From Deltaproteobacteria bacterium (GTDB taxonomy: Bacteria; Desulfobacterota_B; Binatia; UBA9968), in contig JACPSF010000146.1 of the NCBI GenBank assembly GCA_016193385.1, positions 1 through 17,912 of the forward strand: a DNA stretch of 17,912 nucleotides. The letters run 5' to 3'. Of this stretch, positions 1-8,513 are shown piece by piece. How positions within the stretch are numbered: the first letter of the stretch is position 1; each line of letters begins with the position of its first letter. The notes under the pieces are model-generated. The model saw only the letters and a list, made by a program, of their open reading frames with translations, searched no databases and was not told the DNA's origin. The position numbers and the translations under genes were made by a program.

Positions 1-1059
<1,059 letters not shown>

Positions 1060-1069
1060 AAGCAAAAAA

Positions 1070-1140
1070 TTTTTAGTTCTTCATTTTGAGTTTTGAGTTG
1101 AAAATCCTGCAACTAAGAACTAAGCGCTCAAAACTAAAAA
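1070..1140. repeat. Imperfect inverted repeat of low-complexity AACTAAGAACT/AAACTCAAAACT units
   Basis: The spacer between rny and ymdB is almost wholly two 31-base arms (1070-1100 and 1110-1140) around a 9-base centre (AAAATCCTG on the plus strand). The arms pair at 21 of 31 positions, and both ends pair continuously (nine bases at the base, five next to the loop). The arms are made of short direct repeats of AACTAA, CTAAGAACTAA and CTCAAAACTAAAAACT type. It could form a long AT-rich hairpin in the rny-ymdB transcript. It lacks the compact GC stem and separate U-run of an intrinsic terminator. Function unknown. Confidence 0.65.
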
Positions 1141-1145
1141 CTGGT

Positions 1146-2699
1146 TCAACGGGCGTACTCAACGGCGCGAACTTCGCGGATCACGGTGACCTTGATCTGC
1201 CCCGGATAGGTCATTTCATTCTCAATCTTCCTGGCGATTTCGCGGGCCATCAAGGTCGCTTCTTCGTCCGTGACGCTATCATTCTGTACGATAATCCTGA
1301 TCTCCCGCCCGGCCTGGACGGCATAGGACTTCTCCACGCCTTTAAAGGAATTGCTTATCCGCTCCAATTCTTCCAAGCGTCGGACATAGGTCTCAACCAT
1401 TTCCCTGCGCGCCCCCGGACGAGCCCCAGACAAAGCATCCGCAGCATCCACAAGCGGCGCCAGAATGGTCTCCGCCTTTACATCCTCGTGGTGGGCCGCA
1501 ATTGCGTTGACGATCTTCGGCGATTCACCGTATTTGCGGGCCAGCTCGGCGCCGATGACGGCGTGGGAGCCTTCCACCTCATGATCCACCGCCTTGCCGA
1601 TATCGTGGAGCAAAGCCGCGCGCCGCGCCTGCTTCTCGTTCAAACCCAATTCCGCCGCCATCATGCCACAGATAAAGGCCGCCTCGATCGAGTGCAGCAG
1701 CACATTCTGGGCGTAGCTGTAACGGAACTTGAGTCTCCCCAGCAACCGAATGAGTTCGGGATGGATTCCGTGCACTCCCACGTCGAAGACCGCCTTCTGT
1801 CCTGCCTCGCGGATCGCGTCCTCAATCTCCTGCTCGGCCTTCCGCACCACCTCCTCGATCCTGCCCGGGTGGATGCGCCCGTCAGATATGAGTTTTTCCA
1901 GCGACAACCGGGCGATCTCGCGCCGAATCGGGTTATGACCCGAGATAATCACCGCCTCCGGGGTATCGTCAACAATCAAATCGATCCCCGTTGCGGCCTC
2001 TAAAGCACGGATGTTGCGGCCTTCGCGGCCGATAATCCTTCCTTTCATTTCGTCGTTGGGTAATGGCACGACCGTCACCGTGCGCTCAGCCACGAAATCC
2101 CCGGCTAACCTCTCGATCGCCAAGGCCACAATTTTCTGCGCTCTTCGGGCGGCTTCCTCCTTAGCCTCTTCCTCAATGACGCGGATACGCTTGGCCGACT
2201 CGTGCTTGGCCTCCCCGACCATCTGTTCGACGAGATTTCTCTTCGCCTCCTCCCGTGTCATCCCTGCCACTTGTTCCGATTGTCGGCGCGCCTCTTGGGC
2301 TAGCCGCGTACACTCAGCCGCTTTCTCCTCGGTGCTCTTCTCTCGGGCGTTGACGGCGGCCTCGCGCCTACCCAACTCTGTCTCGCGTTTCTCTAAGGCC
2401 TCCGCCCTCTTGTCCAAGCTTTCCTCTCGACTGATCAGCCGCCTCTCTAAGGACTGGAGCTCTCGCCGCATCTCCCGCACTTCTTTTTCAAACTCAAGCT
2501 TGGCCTGCAGCATGCCATCCCGGGCCTGGATCTCCGCTTCCTTCTTGACCGCGCTGGCCTCCTTCGTGGCCTCTTCAAGGAGACGCGCCGCCGTGTTCTG
2601 CGCCAACTCTAACTGGATCTGGCGTTGTTTCCTTCGATACCAAACCACAGCGACCGCCAACAAAAGCCCCAGCAAAAAACCTCCAACTCCTATCAGCAT
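1146..2699 (-). CDS. rny: Ribonuclease Y (membrane-anchored endoribonuclease)
   Basis: Endoribonuclease that starts mRNA decay at the inner face of the membrane. In order it has an N-terminal membrane helix ([20 protein letters not shown]), a long charged coiled coil to about residue 200, a KH RNA-binding domain with [12 protein letters not shown] (about 220-231), and an HD domain with the metal motif [12 protein letters not shown] (about 363-374) and a later HHED. The 517-residue length is normal. The ATG at 2699 is preferred because GGAG lies nine bases upstream. A GTG at 2723 adds eight residues (MISLESEV) but has only a G-run directly against it. It follows fthC closely and precedes ymdB, its usual partner. 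All catalytic motifs are intact. Confidence 0.96.
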   Translation of the reverse strand: MLIGVGGFLLGLLLAVAVVWYRRKQRQIQLELAQNTAARLLEEATKEASAVKKEAEIQARDGMLQAKLEFEKEVREMRRELQSLERRLISREESLDKRAEALEKRETELGRREAAVNAREKSTEEKAAECTRLAQEARRQSEQVAGMTREEAKRNLVEQMVGEAKHESAKRIRVIEEEAKEEAARRAQKIVALAIERLAGDFVAERTVTVVPLPNDEMKGRIIGREGRNIRALEAATGIDLIVDDTPEAVIISGHNPIRREIARLSLEKLISDGRIHPGRIEEVVRKAEQEIEDAIREAGQKAVFDVGVHGIHPELIRLLGRLKFRYSYAQNVLLHSIEAAFICGMMAAELGLNEKQARRAALLHDIGKAVDHEVEGSHAVIGAELARKYGESPKIVNAIAAHHEDVKAETILAPLVDAADALSGARPGARREMVETYVRRLEELERISNSFKGVEKSYAVQAGREIRIIVQNDSVTDEEATLMAREIARKIENEMTYPGQIKVTVIREVRAVEYAR

Positions 2700-2708
2700 G
2701 ACTTCCGA

Positions 2709-2712
2709 CTCC
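2709..2712 (-). promoter_or_regulatory. Ribosome binding site for rny (GGAG)
   Basis: GGAG lies nine bases before the ATG at 2699. It favours this start over the in-frame GTG at 2723. Confidence 0.5.
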
Positions 2713-2744
2713 AAGGATATCACCCCCTTTACGACCGACGAAAA

Positions 2745-3347
2745 CTATGGAACCCAGCCTGCCGGGGAAGCTCCGTCCCCGCAATCGATAATTCGCTTCT
2801 CCGTAATGATATGGTGCATTTTTCGATCCCACGCTTCCGCCGGCAACTTCTCTACCATTTGAAATTCATACGCCAATGCCACAAAACTAGCCCCTTGCTC
2901 CAGCAAGCTCAGCGCCCGGTCATACCAACCCCACCCTCTGCCCAGTCGATTGCCTTGAAAATCAAAGGCGAGACCGGGAACAAACACGACTGAGCGCTGT
3001 TGATCTTCCCGGGTCAGTATCCTGTCCCCCATAGGCTCCAGGATACCGCAGCCCCCGGGCCTGAGCTCTTCGGCGGAACTCACATGGACCCAATGCAGAT
3101 GCTTTTGGTCTCCGAGCTTGGGATAGAATAGTTTTTTCCCCACCCTCAACGCGTGGTCACGGATGACTTCGGTGGCGACCTCACGCCCGATCGGGCTATA
3201 GAGCACAACCGTGCGGGCAGCAAGATAGGGTGAAAACTCGAGGACTTTTTGCTGAATCAGCCAGCCCCATCGAGAAAGCTCGGAACCTGAAAAAGATTCG
3301 TGCCGCAGAAAGGACCGAACCCGCAGCCGTTGCTTTTTCTCCCTCAT
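2745..3347 (-). CDS. fthC: 5-formyltetrahydrofolate cyclo-ligase (MTHFS/YgfA family)
   Basis: ATP-dependent enzyme converting 5-formyl-THF to 5,10-methenyl-THF, which returns a storage or inhibitory folate to one-carbon metabolism. The 200-residue length is typical. The family hallmark VPGLAFDFQGNRLGRGWGWYDR occupies about 123-144: the glycine-rich loop reads GRGWGWYDR where most bacteria have GRGGGYYDR, but this position varies in the family (the human form has GRGKGYYD), so activity is probably kept. The YSPIGREV segment (50-57) and the basic N-terminus are also typical. The ATG at 3347 has GAGG five bases upstream. Its place directly downstream of zapA and 6S RNA is the ssrS-ygfA arrangement known from many proteobacteria, where the 6S transcript can continue into this gene. 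Confidence 0.93.
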   Translation of the reverse strand: MREKKQRLRVRSFLRHESFSGSELSRWGWLIQQKVLEFSPYLAARTVVLYSPIGREVATEVIRDHALRVGKKLFYPKLGDQKHLHWVHVSSAEELRPGGCGILEPMGDRILTREDQQRSVVFVPGLAFDFQGNRLGRGWGWYDRALSLLEQGASFVALAYEFQMVEKLPAEAWDRKMHHIITEKRIIDCGDGASPAGWVP

Positions 3348-3650
3348 CTCAACCTCGGAACGGGGAGTCTATGGAGGAAGGGTAACGAGCCGAGAGGATG
3401 AAAAGGAAGGCGAGTACCTAAAAGCCTGATCTACTGAGATGAGGAGCATGTTGCCCTGCCGGCGCTCCCCCGGAAAAGGAACCGACCGACACCCACGACG
3501 ACCCACCTCAGGGCGAACGGTAATACGATCTCCGATCCTTCAACACTGGCCAGCCCAACCATGATTAAATCCACAGGCACAAAAGCAATAGATCAGAACC
3601 TTTTACGGGACCCCCACCCCTCCCCCATCTTTCCGCCCTACTGGTGATTT
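3348..3650. other. Non-coding stretch between 6S RNA and fthC
   Basis: About 300 bases with no convincing gene. On the minus strand a short frame at 3562-3431 could encode 43 residues (starting MVGLASVEGSEIVLPFAL), but it has no good ribosome binding site and I do not recognise it. A purine run, GATGGGGGAGGGGTGGGGG (3628-3611), follows the 6S RNA; no stem-loop followed by a T-run stands out as an intrinsic terminator, so read-through from the 6S RNA into fthC is plausible. The stretch probably serves as the 3' trailer of 6S RNA and the 5' leader of fthC. Confidence 0.5.
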
Positions 3651-3838
3651 CGGTTTCCCCCGCTTTGTGCCGTGTCAAAGGATCAACTTGAACCTGGAAT
3701 ACCAGGTGGACGCCATATTACCGCTTGAGTCTTCCCCGTAGATAGGGGCCTGACGGCCACGGCAAGAGACAGCTTCCCTTTTTTCTTTGTTGGTTCTAAG
3801 TTGCCTCCACTGATCACGAGCACCGCAGGGGAAAGGGA
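3651..3838 (-). ncRNA. ssrS: 6S RNA (regulator of sigma-70 RNA polymerase)
   Basis: Small RNA that mimics an open promoter and binds the housekeeping RNA polymerase holoenzyme, mainly in stationary phase. The 5' end TTTCCCCTGCGGTG (3834-3821) pairs with the 3' end CACAAAGCGGGGGAAA (3669-3654). They form a ten-pair closing stem with one G-U, then a 2x2 internal loop and two more pairs. A hairpin ACCTGG-TATT-CCAGGT (3707-3692) lies on the 3' side of the central bubble, and CCCC-TATCTAC-GGGG near the middle fits the apical stem-loop. At about 188 bases the length is typical. The position between zapA (stop 12 bases upstream of the predicted 5' end) and the formyl-THF cyclo-ligase gene is the conserved 6S location. 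The ends are estimated from pairing. Confidence 0.85.
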
Positions 3839-3850
3839 TCAACTCAGTTT

Positions 3851-4129
3851 TTAGCCCTCCTCAGTTAAAGTGGTTGAAAGCCTTTTTGAGAGCCGGCTTA
3901 ACCGCGATGCGATGCCATCATAGCTTTCTTTCAACCGGTAATATTCGTCAGCGATGTTGAGCGCGGCCAGCATCGCCACACTGGACTTGGCAACCGGACG
4001 TCCCGTTTTGAGGACCTCCCGGATCTTCCCGTCCACATACTCGGCAACCTTACGCACGTAACCCTCCTCGGCATCGCTGCTGACTGTGAACGTCTGACCC
4101 ATGATCTCCACATTCACAGTTTTTTTCAT
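3851..4129 (-). CDS. zapA: Cell division protein ZapA
   Basis: FtsZ-associated protein that cross-links and stabilises the Z-ring at midcell. The 92 residues show the usual two parts: a small N-terminal globular domain (MKKTVNVEIMGQTFTVSSDA, then EEGYVRKVAEYVDGKIREV) and a C-terminal helix that dimerises as a coiled coil. The stretch SSVAMLAALNIADEYYRLKE (about 49-68) is a family hallmark. The ATG at 4129 has GAGG eight bases upstream. It lies 15 bases after the ZapB-like gene and just before 6S RNA, matching the zapB-zapA-ssrS order of related bacteria. No defects are seen. Confidence 0.93.
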   Translation of the reverse strand: MKKTVNVEIMGQTFTVSSDAEEGYVRKVAEYVDGKIREVLKTGRPVAKSSVAMLAALNIADEYYRLKESYDGIASRLSRLSKRLSTTLTEEG

Positions 4130-4144
4130 CAGGGCTTCCTCACG

Positions 4145-4372
4145 TCAAGGAAGATCCAAACGCTGAAAATGGCCGAGGATTTTTTCTAATTTCTCCCGAA
4201 TTTCACTTCGCTCCCGCTCGTACTGGCGCAACTGGCCCCGTAACTGATTCCACTCGCTTTCCTTCTCCTGGAGCTTTCTCTCCGCCAATTCCTTTTGCTC
4301 CTTTACACGCTCGTGCTTTTCGAGCAACTGATTGATCTTGACCTCAAGCTGCTCCAGATTATCCGGCACCAT
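4145..4372 (-). CDS. Small coiled-coil protein, ZapB-like cell division factor
   Basis: A 75-residue, highly charged protein that is almost entirely heptad-like helix (LEQLEVKINQLLEKHERV through ERSEIREKLEKILGHF). It has no cysteine, signal peptide or membrane segment, so it should be cytoplasmic. It resembles ZapB, which joins ZapA at the Z-ring in E. coli. Short coiled coils give weak homology, so the assignment rests mainly on being 15 bases upstream of zapA in the same transcript. The ATG at 4372 has only a weak upstream site (CAGAG); an in-frame GTG follows one codon later. A strong promoter lies about 30-60 bases upstream, so this is the first gene of the zapB-zapA-6S-fthC-rny-ymdB-tyrS unit. 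Confidence 0.75.
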   Translation of the reverse strand: MVPDNLEQLEVKINQLLEKHERVKEQKELAERKLQEKESEWNQLRGQLRQYERERSEIREKLEKILGHFQRLDLP

Positions 4373-4402
4373 AGCTCTGCAGAAGACAAAATGTCGAGCT
4401 TA

Positions 4403-4431
4403 AGTTTAGATTTAACGCCCTCCCTTGTCAA
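4403..4431 (-). promoter_or_regulatory. Predicted sigma-70 promoter of the zapB-zapA-6S block
   Basis: On the minus strand a perfect -35 TTGACA (4431-4426) is followed by exactly 17 bases and a -10 TAAACT (4408-4403, four of six consensus bases). Transcription would start near 4396 and leave a leader of about 24 bases before the ATG at 4372. It is the best promoter-like match I saw, and it lies where the second operon should begin. Confidence 0.65.
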
Positions 4432-4544
4432 GCCAAAGCCCAAAAATTCAGATTGTCCGTGGCTGGAAAGCCTCTAAGATAGCGTCCTTGGAGGAGGCAA
4501 GAACCGGCGGCCGGATCCCAGTAAACCTTCCTAGACCCAGGACG

Positions 4545-4745
4545 TCAAAAAGGGACAACGGCTGGCAGAAACCTATATTCTATCGTATCGCCTTCCGCTT
4601 CACGCGCGACTGAGAGGAGGCTAAAGATCTCCCCCAAGATGCGTTTTTGCGCGCCTTTACCAACATCAAGGGTTTCGATCGACAATCCCTGTCGCGGGAC
4701 GGGACCAAACTCCCAAGACACCCAGCGGGAAAGAACAAAGGATAG
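4545..4745 (+). pseudogene. Remnant of an ECF RNA polymerase sigma factor (region 2)
   Basis: In one frame the plus strand reads QKPIFYRIAFRFTRD, then TGA (4611-4613), then EEAKDLPQDAFLRAFTNIKG and FDRQS. This matches sigma-70 region 2 of ECF factors, which typically read like Y-R-I-A-x-R-x-T-x-D-x-E-E-A-x-D-L-x-Q-x-x-F-L-R-A-F. The TGA falls where family members vary (often R or P) and could come from CGA by one transition. Just upstream, another frame gives VKKGQRLAETY, resembling the residues before region 2, so a frameshift is likely near 4575. After FDRQS the similarity ends: 19 unrelated codons lead to TAG at 4743, so region 4 has been deleted. This is a dead gene; any product would be non-functional. 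Confidence 0.7.
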
Positions 4746-4751
4746 ACAAAA

Positions 4752-5045
4752 GTGAAACGGATGATTTGGCGCACAGTTTTTCCCCGCTTCCGATCGCTCC
4801 CTTTGGTCGCTTCGGCCCAAGAGAGGTCGGACGACAAGAAAACAGCCGTCGATCGCTGGCGCCAGATGAGCCCACAGGAAAAACAAGAGCTGAGAGAGCG
4901 CTACGAGCTCCGGGAATCCCTTTCCCCAGGGGAAACGGGCGGTCTGCAAAGGAAACTGGAGACGTGGTGAAAGCTTCCCTCCGAGGAAAAGGCGACAAGG
5001 TCTATGGCCGCTGGGCTGGGCTGAAGCCCGAACTTCTTTATGAAG
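4752..5045 (+). pseudogene. Remnant of a DUF3106-type exported protein
   Basis: The plus-strand frame from GTG at 4752 starts MKRMIWRTVFPRFRSLPLVASAQE, a damaged signal peptide ending in a good cleavage site (ASAQ). Next comes DRWRQMSPQEKQELRERY, the unit typical of DUF3106 proteins (W-x-x-M-S-P-E-E-K-x-x-L-R-E-R). The frame stops at TGA (4968-4970) between ETW and KLPSEEK, which would otherwise continue the repeat. A second unit, RWAGLKPE (near 5009), is in another frame. So there is at least one stop and one frameshift. DUF3106 genes often lie next to ECF sigma and anti-sigma genes, which fits the sigma remnant ending six bases upstream. The original function is unknown. Confidence 0.6.
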
Positions 5046-5136
5046 GCTGCGATCTCGATCTCACCACAGATTTCCGTGCGGTGTGTGGAGAAGTCCTTTC
5101 CCGTCACATGGGGCAGAACGATCTTGGCAAAGCATT

Positions 5137-5170
5137 TCCGGGATACAAATTCCCTTCACGGGCTCCCGGA
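5137..5170. repeat. Small inverted repeat just downstream of glyQS
   Basis: TCCGGGA (5137-5143) and TCCCGGA (5164-5170) are perfect 7-base inverted copies with 20 bases between them, starting six bases after the glyQS stop. They could form a hairpin at the end of the long biosynthetic transcript, but there is no T-run after it, so I cannot call it an intrinsic terminator. Confidence 0.3.
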
Positions 5171-5175
5171 CTTAT

Positions 5176-6801
5176 CTAGGCAACGGGTTGTGCCGGGAAT
5201 TGTTTTGCGACTTCAGACCACTTCCCGGCCATGAGATCGGCCATCGTCGCTCCGAGGGCAATGATGGGGACGCGGATCTGCTGCATGGAATCGCGGTCGC
5301 GGATGGTAACTTTTTCGTCAGCCGGGCTCTTCCCGTCGCCGACGGTCTGCACATCCACTGTAACGCAAAAGGGCGTGCCTATCTCATCCTGGCGCCGGTA
5401 AAGCCGCCCGATCGAAGCGGTATCGTCATAAACCGAAACCCAACGCCTTTTTAGGTCGGCGCAGATGTTTTGCGCGGTCTCGACGATCTGGCTATTCTTC
5501 TTCAGCAGCGGCAGGACGGCGATCTTGACCGGCGCGAGTTCAGGATGGAATCTCAAGACAACCCGTTTTTCGCCCCTGACCTCTTCCTGATGGTAGGCAT
5601 CAACAAGAAAAGCGAGGGCCGACCTGTCGGCGCCGGCTGAGGGTTCGATCGCGTAAGGTATCAGTTTTTGCTTGCTTTCTTCATCGAAATACTCAAGCGT
5701 CTTCCCGCTGAACTCTGAGTGGCGCTTCAGGTCGTAATCGGTGCGATTGGCGACTCCTTCGAGTTCGCTCCATCCCATAGGAAATAGGTACTCAATGTCC
5801 ATGCATCTCTTGGCATAGAAGGCAAGCTCATCCTTAGTGTGCTCCCGAAGCCTGATATTCTCCTTTCGGATGCCGTATCTCTGATACCAGGAGAAGCGCT
5901 CATCGATCCACTTTTGATGCCATTCCTCGTCCGTGCCTGGTATGACAAAGTACTCGATCTCCATCTGCTCGAACTCGCGCGTGCGAAAGGTAAAGTTGCC
6001 GGGCGTGATTTCATTACGGAAGGCCTTGCCGACTTGCGCGATGCCGAACGGCAGCTTCTTGCGTGACGCCTGGAGGACGTTATCAAAATTGACGAAGATG
6101 CCTTGAGCCGTCTCCGGTCGGAGATAGGTCTTCGTAGCAGTCTCTTTCACCGGTCCCAAAAAGGTCTCCAGCATCAGGCTCGCGGGTTTCGGTTCGGAGA
6201 GATTGACACCGCCACAGTTGGGACAAAGAACTCCCAGCGAATTCCCAACCGGGACGAGCAGGTGGGACACGGTTCTCAAAAATGCATGGAACCTCGGATC
6301 CTCCGGCCCCTCAAACGGATATCGCGTTGGAGACTCTATAGCCCCTTTCGGATCCTTGAGGGGAAAGTTTGGTGCCAGCTTTTTGCCGTCGCTCTGGGCC
6401 CAATTGGCGATCGCTCGCCACTCGTCTTTTCTCGCGCTAGGCCCCTCTAGCACCTTTTGGATCGCACGAAACCACTTGCTGTTCCATATCGCCTCGTAAA
6501 TCTGATCCGCTCTATAATGCCGGCCACATTCAGAGCAACCCGTGAACGGATCGGAAAAGCTCGCCACGTGCCCGCTCGCCTCCCAGACTCTTGGGTGCAT
6601 CGAGATCGCCGCGTCGAGGCCGACCATGTCGTCTCTGAGCTGCACGTTGTCGCGCCACCAAAGACGCTTCACATTATTCTTAAACTCCACGCCGAGCGGC
6701 CCGTAATCCCACGCCGAGCCAAGCCCGCCGTAGATCTCGCTCGACTGGAAAATAAACCCGCGCCGCTTGCACAGCGACACGATGGTGTCCAGATCTACCA
6801 T
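5176..6801 (-). CDS. glyQS: Glycyl-tRNA synthetase, single-chain dimeric type
   Basis: Class II synthetase that charges tRNA-Gly; this is the homodimeric form found in archaea, eukaryotes and some bacteria, not the bacterial alpha2-beta2 enzyme. Motif 1 lies in GSAWDYGPLGVEFKNN (27-42). Motif 2 is FRNEITPGNFTFRTREFEQME and motif 3 is IEPSAGADRSALAFL. A C-terminal anticodon-binding domain begins at LAPVKIAVLPLLKK. Two cysteine pairs (CSEC near 90, CPNC near 193) form the zinc-ribbon insertion. At 541 residues it is longer than the roughly 460 of Gram-positive versions, owing to the long insertion between them. The ATG at 6801 is nine bases after the dapB stop, so it is probably the last gene of the arginine/lysine transcript. 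No defects are seen. Confidence 0.96.
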   Translation of the reverse strand: MVDLDTIVSLCKRRGFIFQSSEIYGGLGSAWDYGPLGVEFKNNVKRLWWRDNVQLRDDMVGLDAAISMHPRVWEASGHVASFSDPFTGCSECGRHYRADQIYEAIWNSKWFRAIQKVLEGPSARKDEWRAIANWAQSDGKKLAPNFPLKDPKGAIESPTRYPFEGPEDPRFHAFLRTVSHLLVPVGNSLGVLCPNCGGVNLSEPKPASLMLETFLGPVKETATKTYLRPETAQGIFVNFDNVLQASRKKLPFGIAQVGKAFRNEITPGNFTFRTREFEQMEIEYFVIPGTDEEWHQKWIDERFSWYQRYGIRKENIRLREHTKDELAFYAKRCMDIEYLFPMGWSELEGVANRTDYDLKRHSEFSGKTLEYFDEESKQKLIPYAIEPSAGADRSALAFLVDAYHQEEVRGEKRVVLRFHPELAPVKIAVLPLLKKNSQIVETAQNICADLKRRWVSVYDDTASIGRLYRRQDEIGTPFCVTVDVQTVGDGKSPADEKVTIRDRDSMQQIRVPIIALGATMADLMAGKWSEVAKQFPAQPVA

Positions 6802-6810
6802 CCCGTCACC

Positions 6811-7614
6811 CTACTCCAACCCCAGCACATCCTGCATACTGTAAAGGCCTTTTCTCTGCTTCACCAGCCACCGGGCGGCGCGGAGGGCGCCGCGCGCGAA
6901 GGTCTCGCGGCTTTGGGCGCGGTGGATGAATTCGATCCTCTCGCCCAAGCCGCCGAAGATCACCGTATGATCCCCCACTATATCTCCGGCACGGACGGAA
7001 AGAAGTCCTATCTCTTTCTTGGTTCTCTCGCCAACAATCCCTTTGCGGCCGGAAACGCCGATCTTGTCCAGATCTCTTTTCAGCGCCTGAGCCACGACCC
7101 GGCCTAAAGCGAGGGCAGTCCCACTCGGAGCGTCTTTTTTGAAGCGGTGGTGCGCCTCGACGATCTCCACGTCATAATCCTCCCCCAGAGTTTGAGCTAC
7201 TCTGCCCAATAGACTCAAGAGAAGGTTCACCCCGACGCTCATGTTGGGTGACATGAACACTCGATCCCGGCGCGATAGCCGTTTTATCTCCGATAATTGC
7301 TTTGGGTTAAAGCCCGTTGTGCCGATGACGATGGGCGCGCCTTTACGGGCGGCAATTCTCAGATGCTCCAGTGTAGCTTCCGGAGTCGTAAACGTGATAA
7401 CAACAACCGGGCCGTGCAATAAGGGCGCAAGCTGAGAGACAATCGGAACGCCCACTTTGCCCACGCCCGCCACCTCACCCGCGTCCTTGTCTATTTGGGG
7501 ACTGCCGGACCACTCAACGGCGCCTACGAGTCTCACCCCGGCGCTCTCCTGGATGAGACGCACTACCGTGCTTCCCATCCTCCCCGCCGCTCCGCAGACA
7601 ACCAGACCTAACAT
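6811..7614 (-). CDS. dapB: 4-hydroxy-tetrahydrodipicolinate reductase
   Basis: Cytoplasmic NAD(P)H-dependent reductase making tetrahydrodipicolinate, the second DAP-specific step of lysine and peptidoglycan-precursor synthesis. The N-terminal Rossmann loop GAAGRMGSTV (8-17) binds the cofactor. GTTGF (98-102) and the catalytic signature EAHHRFKKDAPSGTAL (153-168) follow; H155 and K159 correspond to the E. coli general acid and lysine (H159, K163). GERIEFIHRA is typical of the C-terminal part. The 267-residue length is normal. The ATG at 7614 is seven bases after the dapA stop, and GAGG overlaps that stop, giving translational coupling. It completes dapF-dapA-dapB and is followed by glyQS. Confidence 0.96.
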   Translation of the reverse strand: MLGLVVCGAAGRMGSTVVRLIQESAGVRLVGAVEWSGSPQIDKDAGEVAGVGKVGVPIVSQLAPLLHGPVVVITFTTPEATLEHLRIAARKGAPIVIGTTGFNPKQLSEIKRLSRRDRVFMSPNMSVGVNLLLSLLGRVAQTLGEDYDVEIVEAHHRFKKDAPSGTALALGRVVAQALKRDLDKIGVSGRKGIVGERTKKEIGLLSVRAGDIVGDHTVIFGGLGERIEFIHRAQSRETFARGALRAARWLVKQRKGLYSMQDVLGLE

Positions 7615-7621
7615 GCTAACC

Positions 7622-8494
7622 TCAGATGACGCCGAAATCAGCCATGGTCTGCCTGAGCTTCTTAAGATTGGGCTCTGCCATGGGGGTCATGGGGAGCCGC
7701 AAGTCTGCCCGGCACTTGCCCATGAGAGAAAGGGCGGTCTTGACCGGAATCGGGTTGGTCTCGATGAAGACAGCGCGAATAAGCGGGATAAGCTTGAGCT
7801 GAAGACTTCTCCCCTTCTCCCAATCCCCCTTGAGACAGGCCTGCGCCAGCTCGGACATCTCTTTGGGAACTATGTTGGCCACTGTGGAGATGACTCCTTT
7901 ACCTCCCAAGGCCATAAGAGAAAAGGTCAAAGAGTCTTCGCCTGAATAGACTGCCAATTGTTCCCCGCAGAGACGGAGCACATCGATGGCTTGATCGACC
8001 GAGCCGGTAGCCTCCTTCACGCCAGCGACATTTTTAATGTCGGACAAGCGTGCCAATGTCTCCGGCTCGATCTTGGAGCCTGTCCGGCCCGGGATGTTAT
8101 AAACGATCAGGGGGATTCCAACCGACTCAGCGACTTTTTTGTAATGTTGATAGATCCCTTCCTGCGTGGGACGATTGTAGTAAGGGGAGATCAGAAGCGC
8201 TCCATCCGCACCCGCTTTTTCCGCCTCGCGGGTAAGGCGGATGGCCTCTTCCGTAGAGTTGGACCCAGTCCCCGCAATGACGGGGACCGTTTTCTTCACA
8301 GCCTTGATGACCGCTACGATGACCGCATCGTGTTCCTGATGTGTGAGGGTCGCGGATTCGCCGGTCGTCCCGCACGGGACGATGCCGTGGGTGCCATTGT
8401 TTATATGGAACTCCACCAATCCCTCCAAGCTTTCCCAATCTACCTTTCCGTCTTTGAACGGAGTCACCAGGGCCACCATAGAACCGGAAAACAT
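7622..8494 (-). CDS. dapA: 4-hydroxy-tetrahydrodipicolinate synthase
   Basis: Class I aldolase condensing pyruvate with aspartate semialdehyde, the committed step to lysine and DAP. Key residues are all present: T43-T44 in CGTTGES, Y106 in SPYYN, Y132 and R137 in YNIPGRT, and Schiff-base lysine K160 in GVKEATG. From the ATG at 8494 it has 290 residues, the standard length, beginning MFSGSMVALVTPF as in most DapA proteins. The frame is open upstream to 8548, but that would overlap dapF and add an atypical tail, and AGGAG seven bases before 8494 settles the start. The dapF stop is 19 bases upstream. In many bacteria lysine inhibits the enzyme; the sequence does not show whether that applies here. 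Confidence 0.97.
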   Translation of the reverse strand: MFSGSMVALVTPFKDGKVDWESLEGLVEFHINNGTHGIVPCGTTGESATLTHQEHDAVIVAVIKAVKKTVPVIAGTGSNSTEEAIRLTREAEKAGADGALLISPYYNRPTQEGIYQHYKKVAESVGIPLIVYNIPGRTGSKIEPETLARLSDIKNVAGVKEATGSVDQAIDVLRLCGEQLAVYSGEDSLTFSLMALGGKGVISTVANIVPKEMSELAQACLKGDWEKGRSLQLKLIPLIRAVFIETNPIPVKTALSLMGKCRADLRLPMTPMAEPNLKKLRQTMADFGVI

Positions 8495-8501
8495 GCGAAT
8501 A

Positions 8502-8506
8502 CTCCT
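8502..8506 (-). promoter_or_regulatory. Ribosome binding site for dapA (AGGAG)
   Basis: AGGAG seven bases before the ATG at 8494, inside the 19-base dapF-dapA spacer. It supports this start over the upstream extension to 8548. Confidence 0.7.
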
Positions 8507-8513
8507 GTTAAAT

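Noticed and set aside
1086..2862. Long plus-strand open frames opposite rny (1086-2003 and 2011-2862)
   Set aside because: They are antisense to a gene with intact family motifs. Their products are low-complexity or arginine/serine-rich, as expected from the reverse of a charged coiled-coil gene.
4611..4970. TGA codons in the sigma and DUF3106 remnants read as selenocysteine or as recoded TGA
   Set aside because: TGA ends intact genes here (ymdB, dapA, argF, argH), neither family uses selenocysteine, and other frameshifts are present; decay is simpler.
4901..5148. Minus-strand open frame with a protein-like stretch (VTGKDFSTHRTEICGEIEIA)
   Set aside because: I could not assign it to a family. 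It has no clear start or ribosome binding site, and it runs through the plus-strand DUF3106 remnant, the better explanation for part of this DNA.
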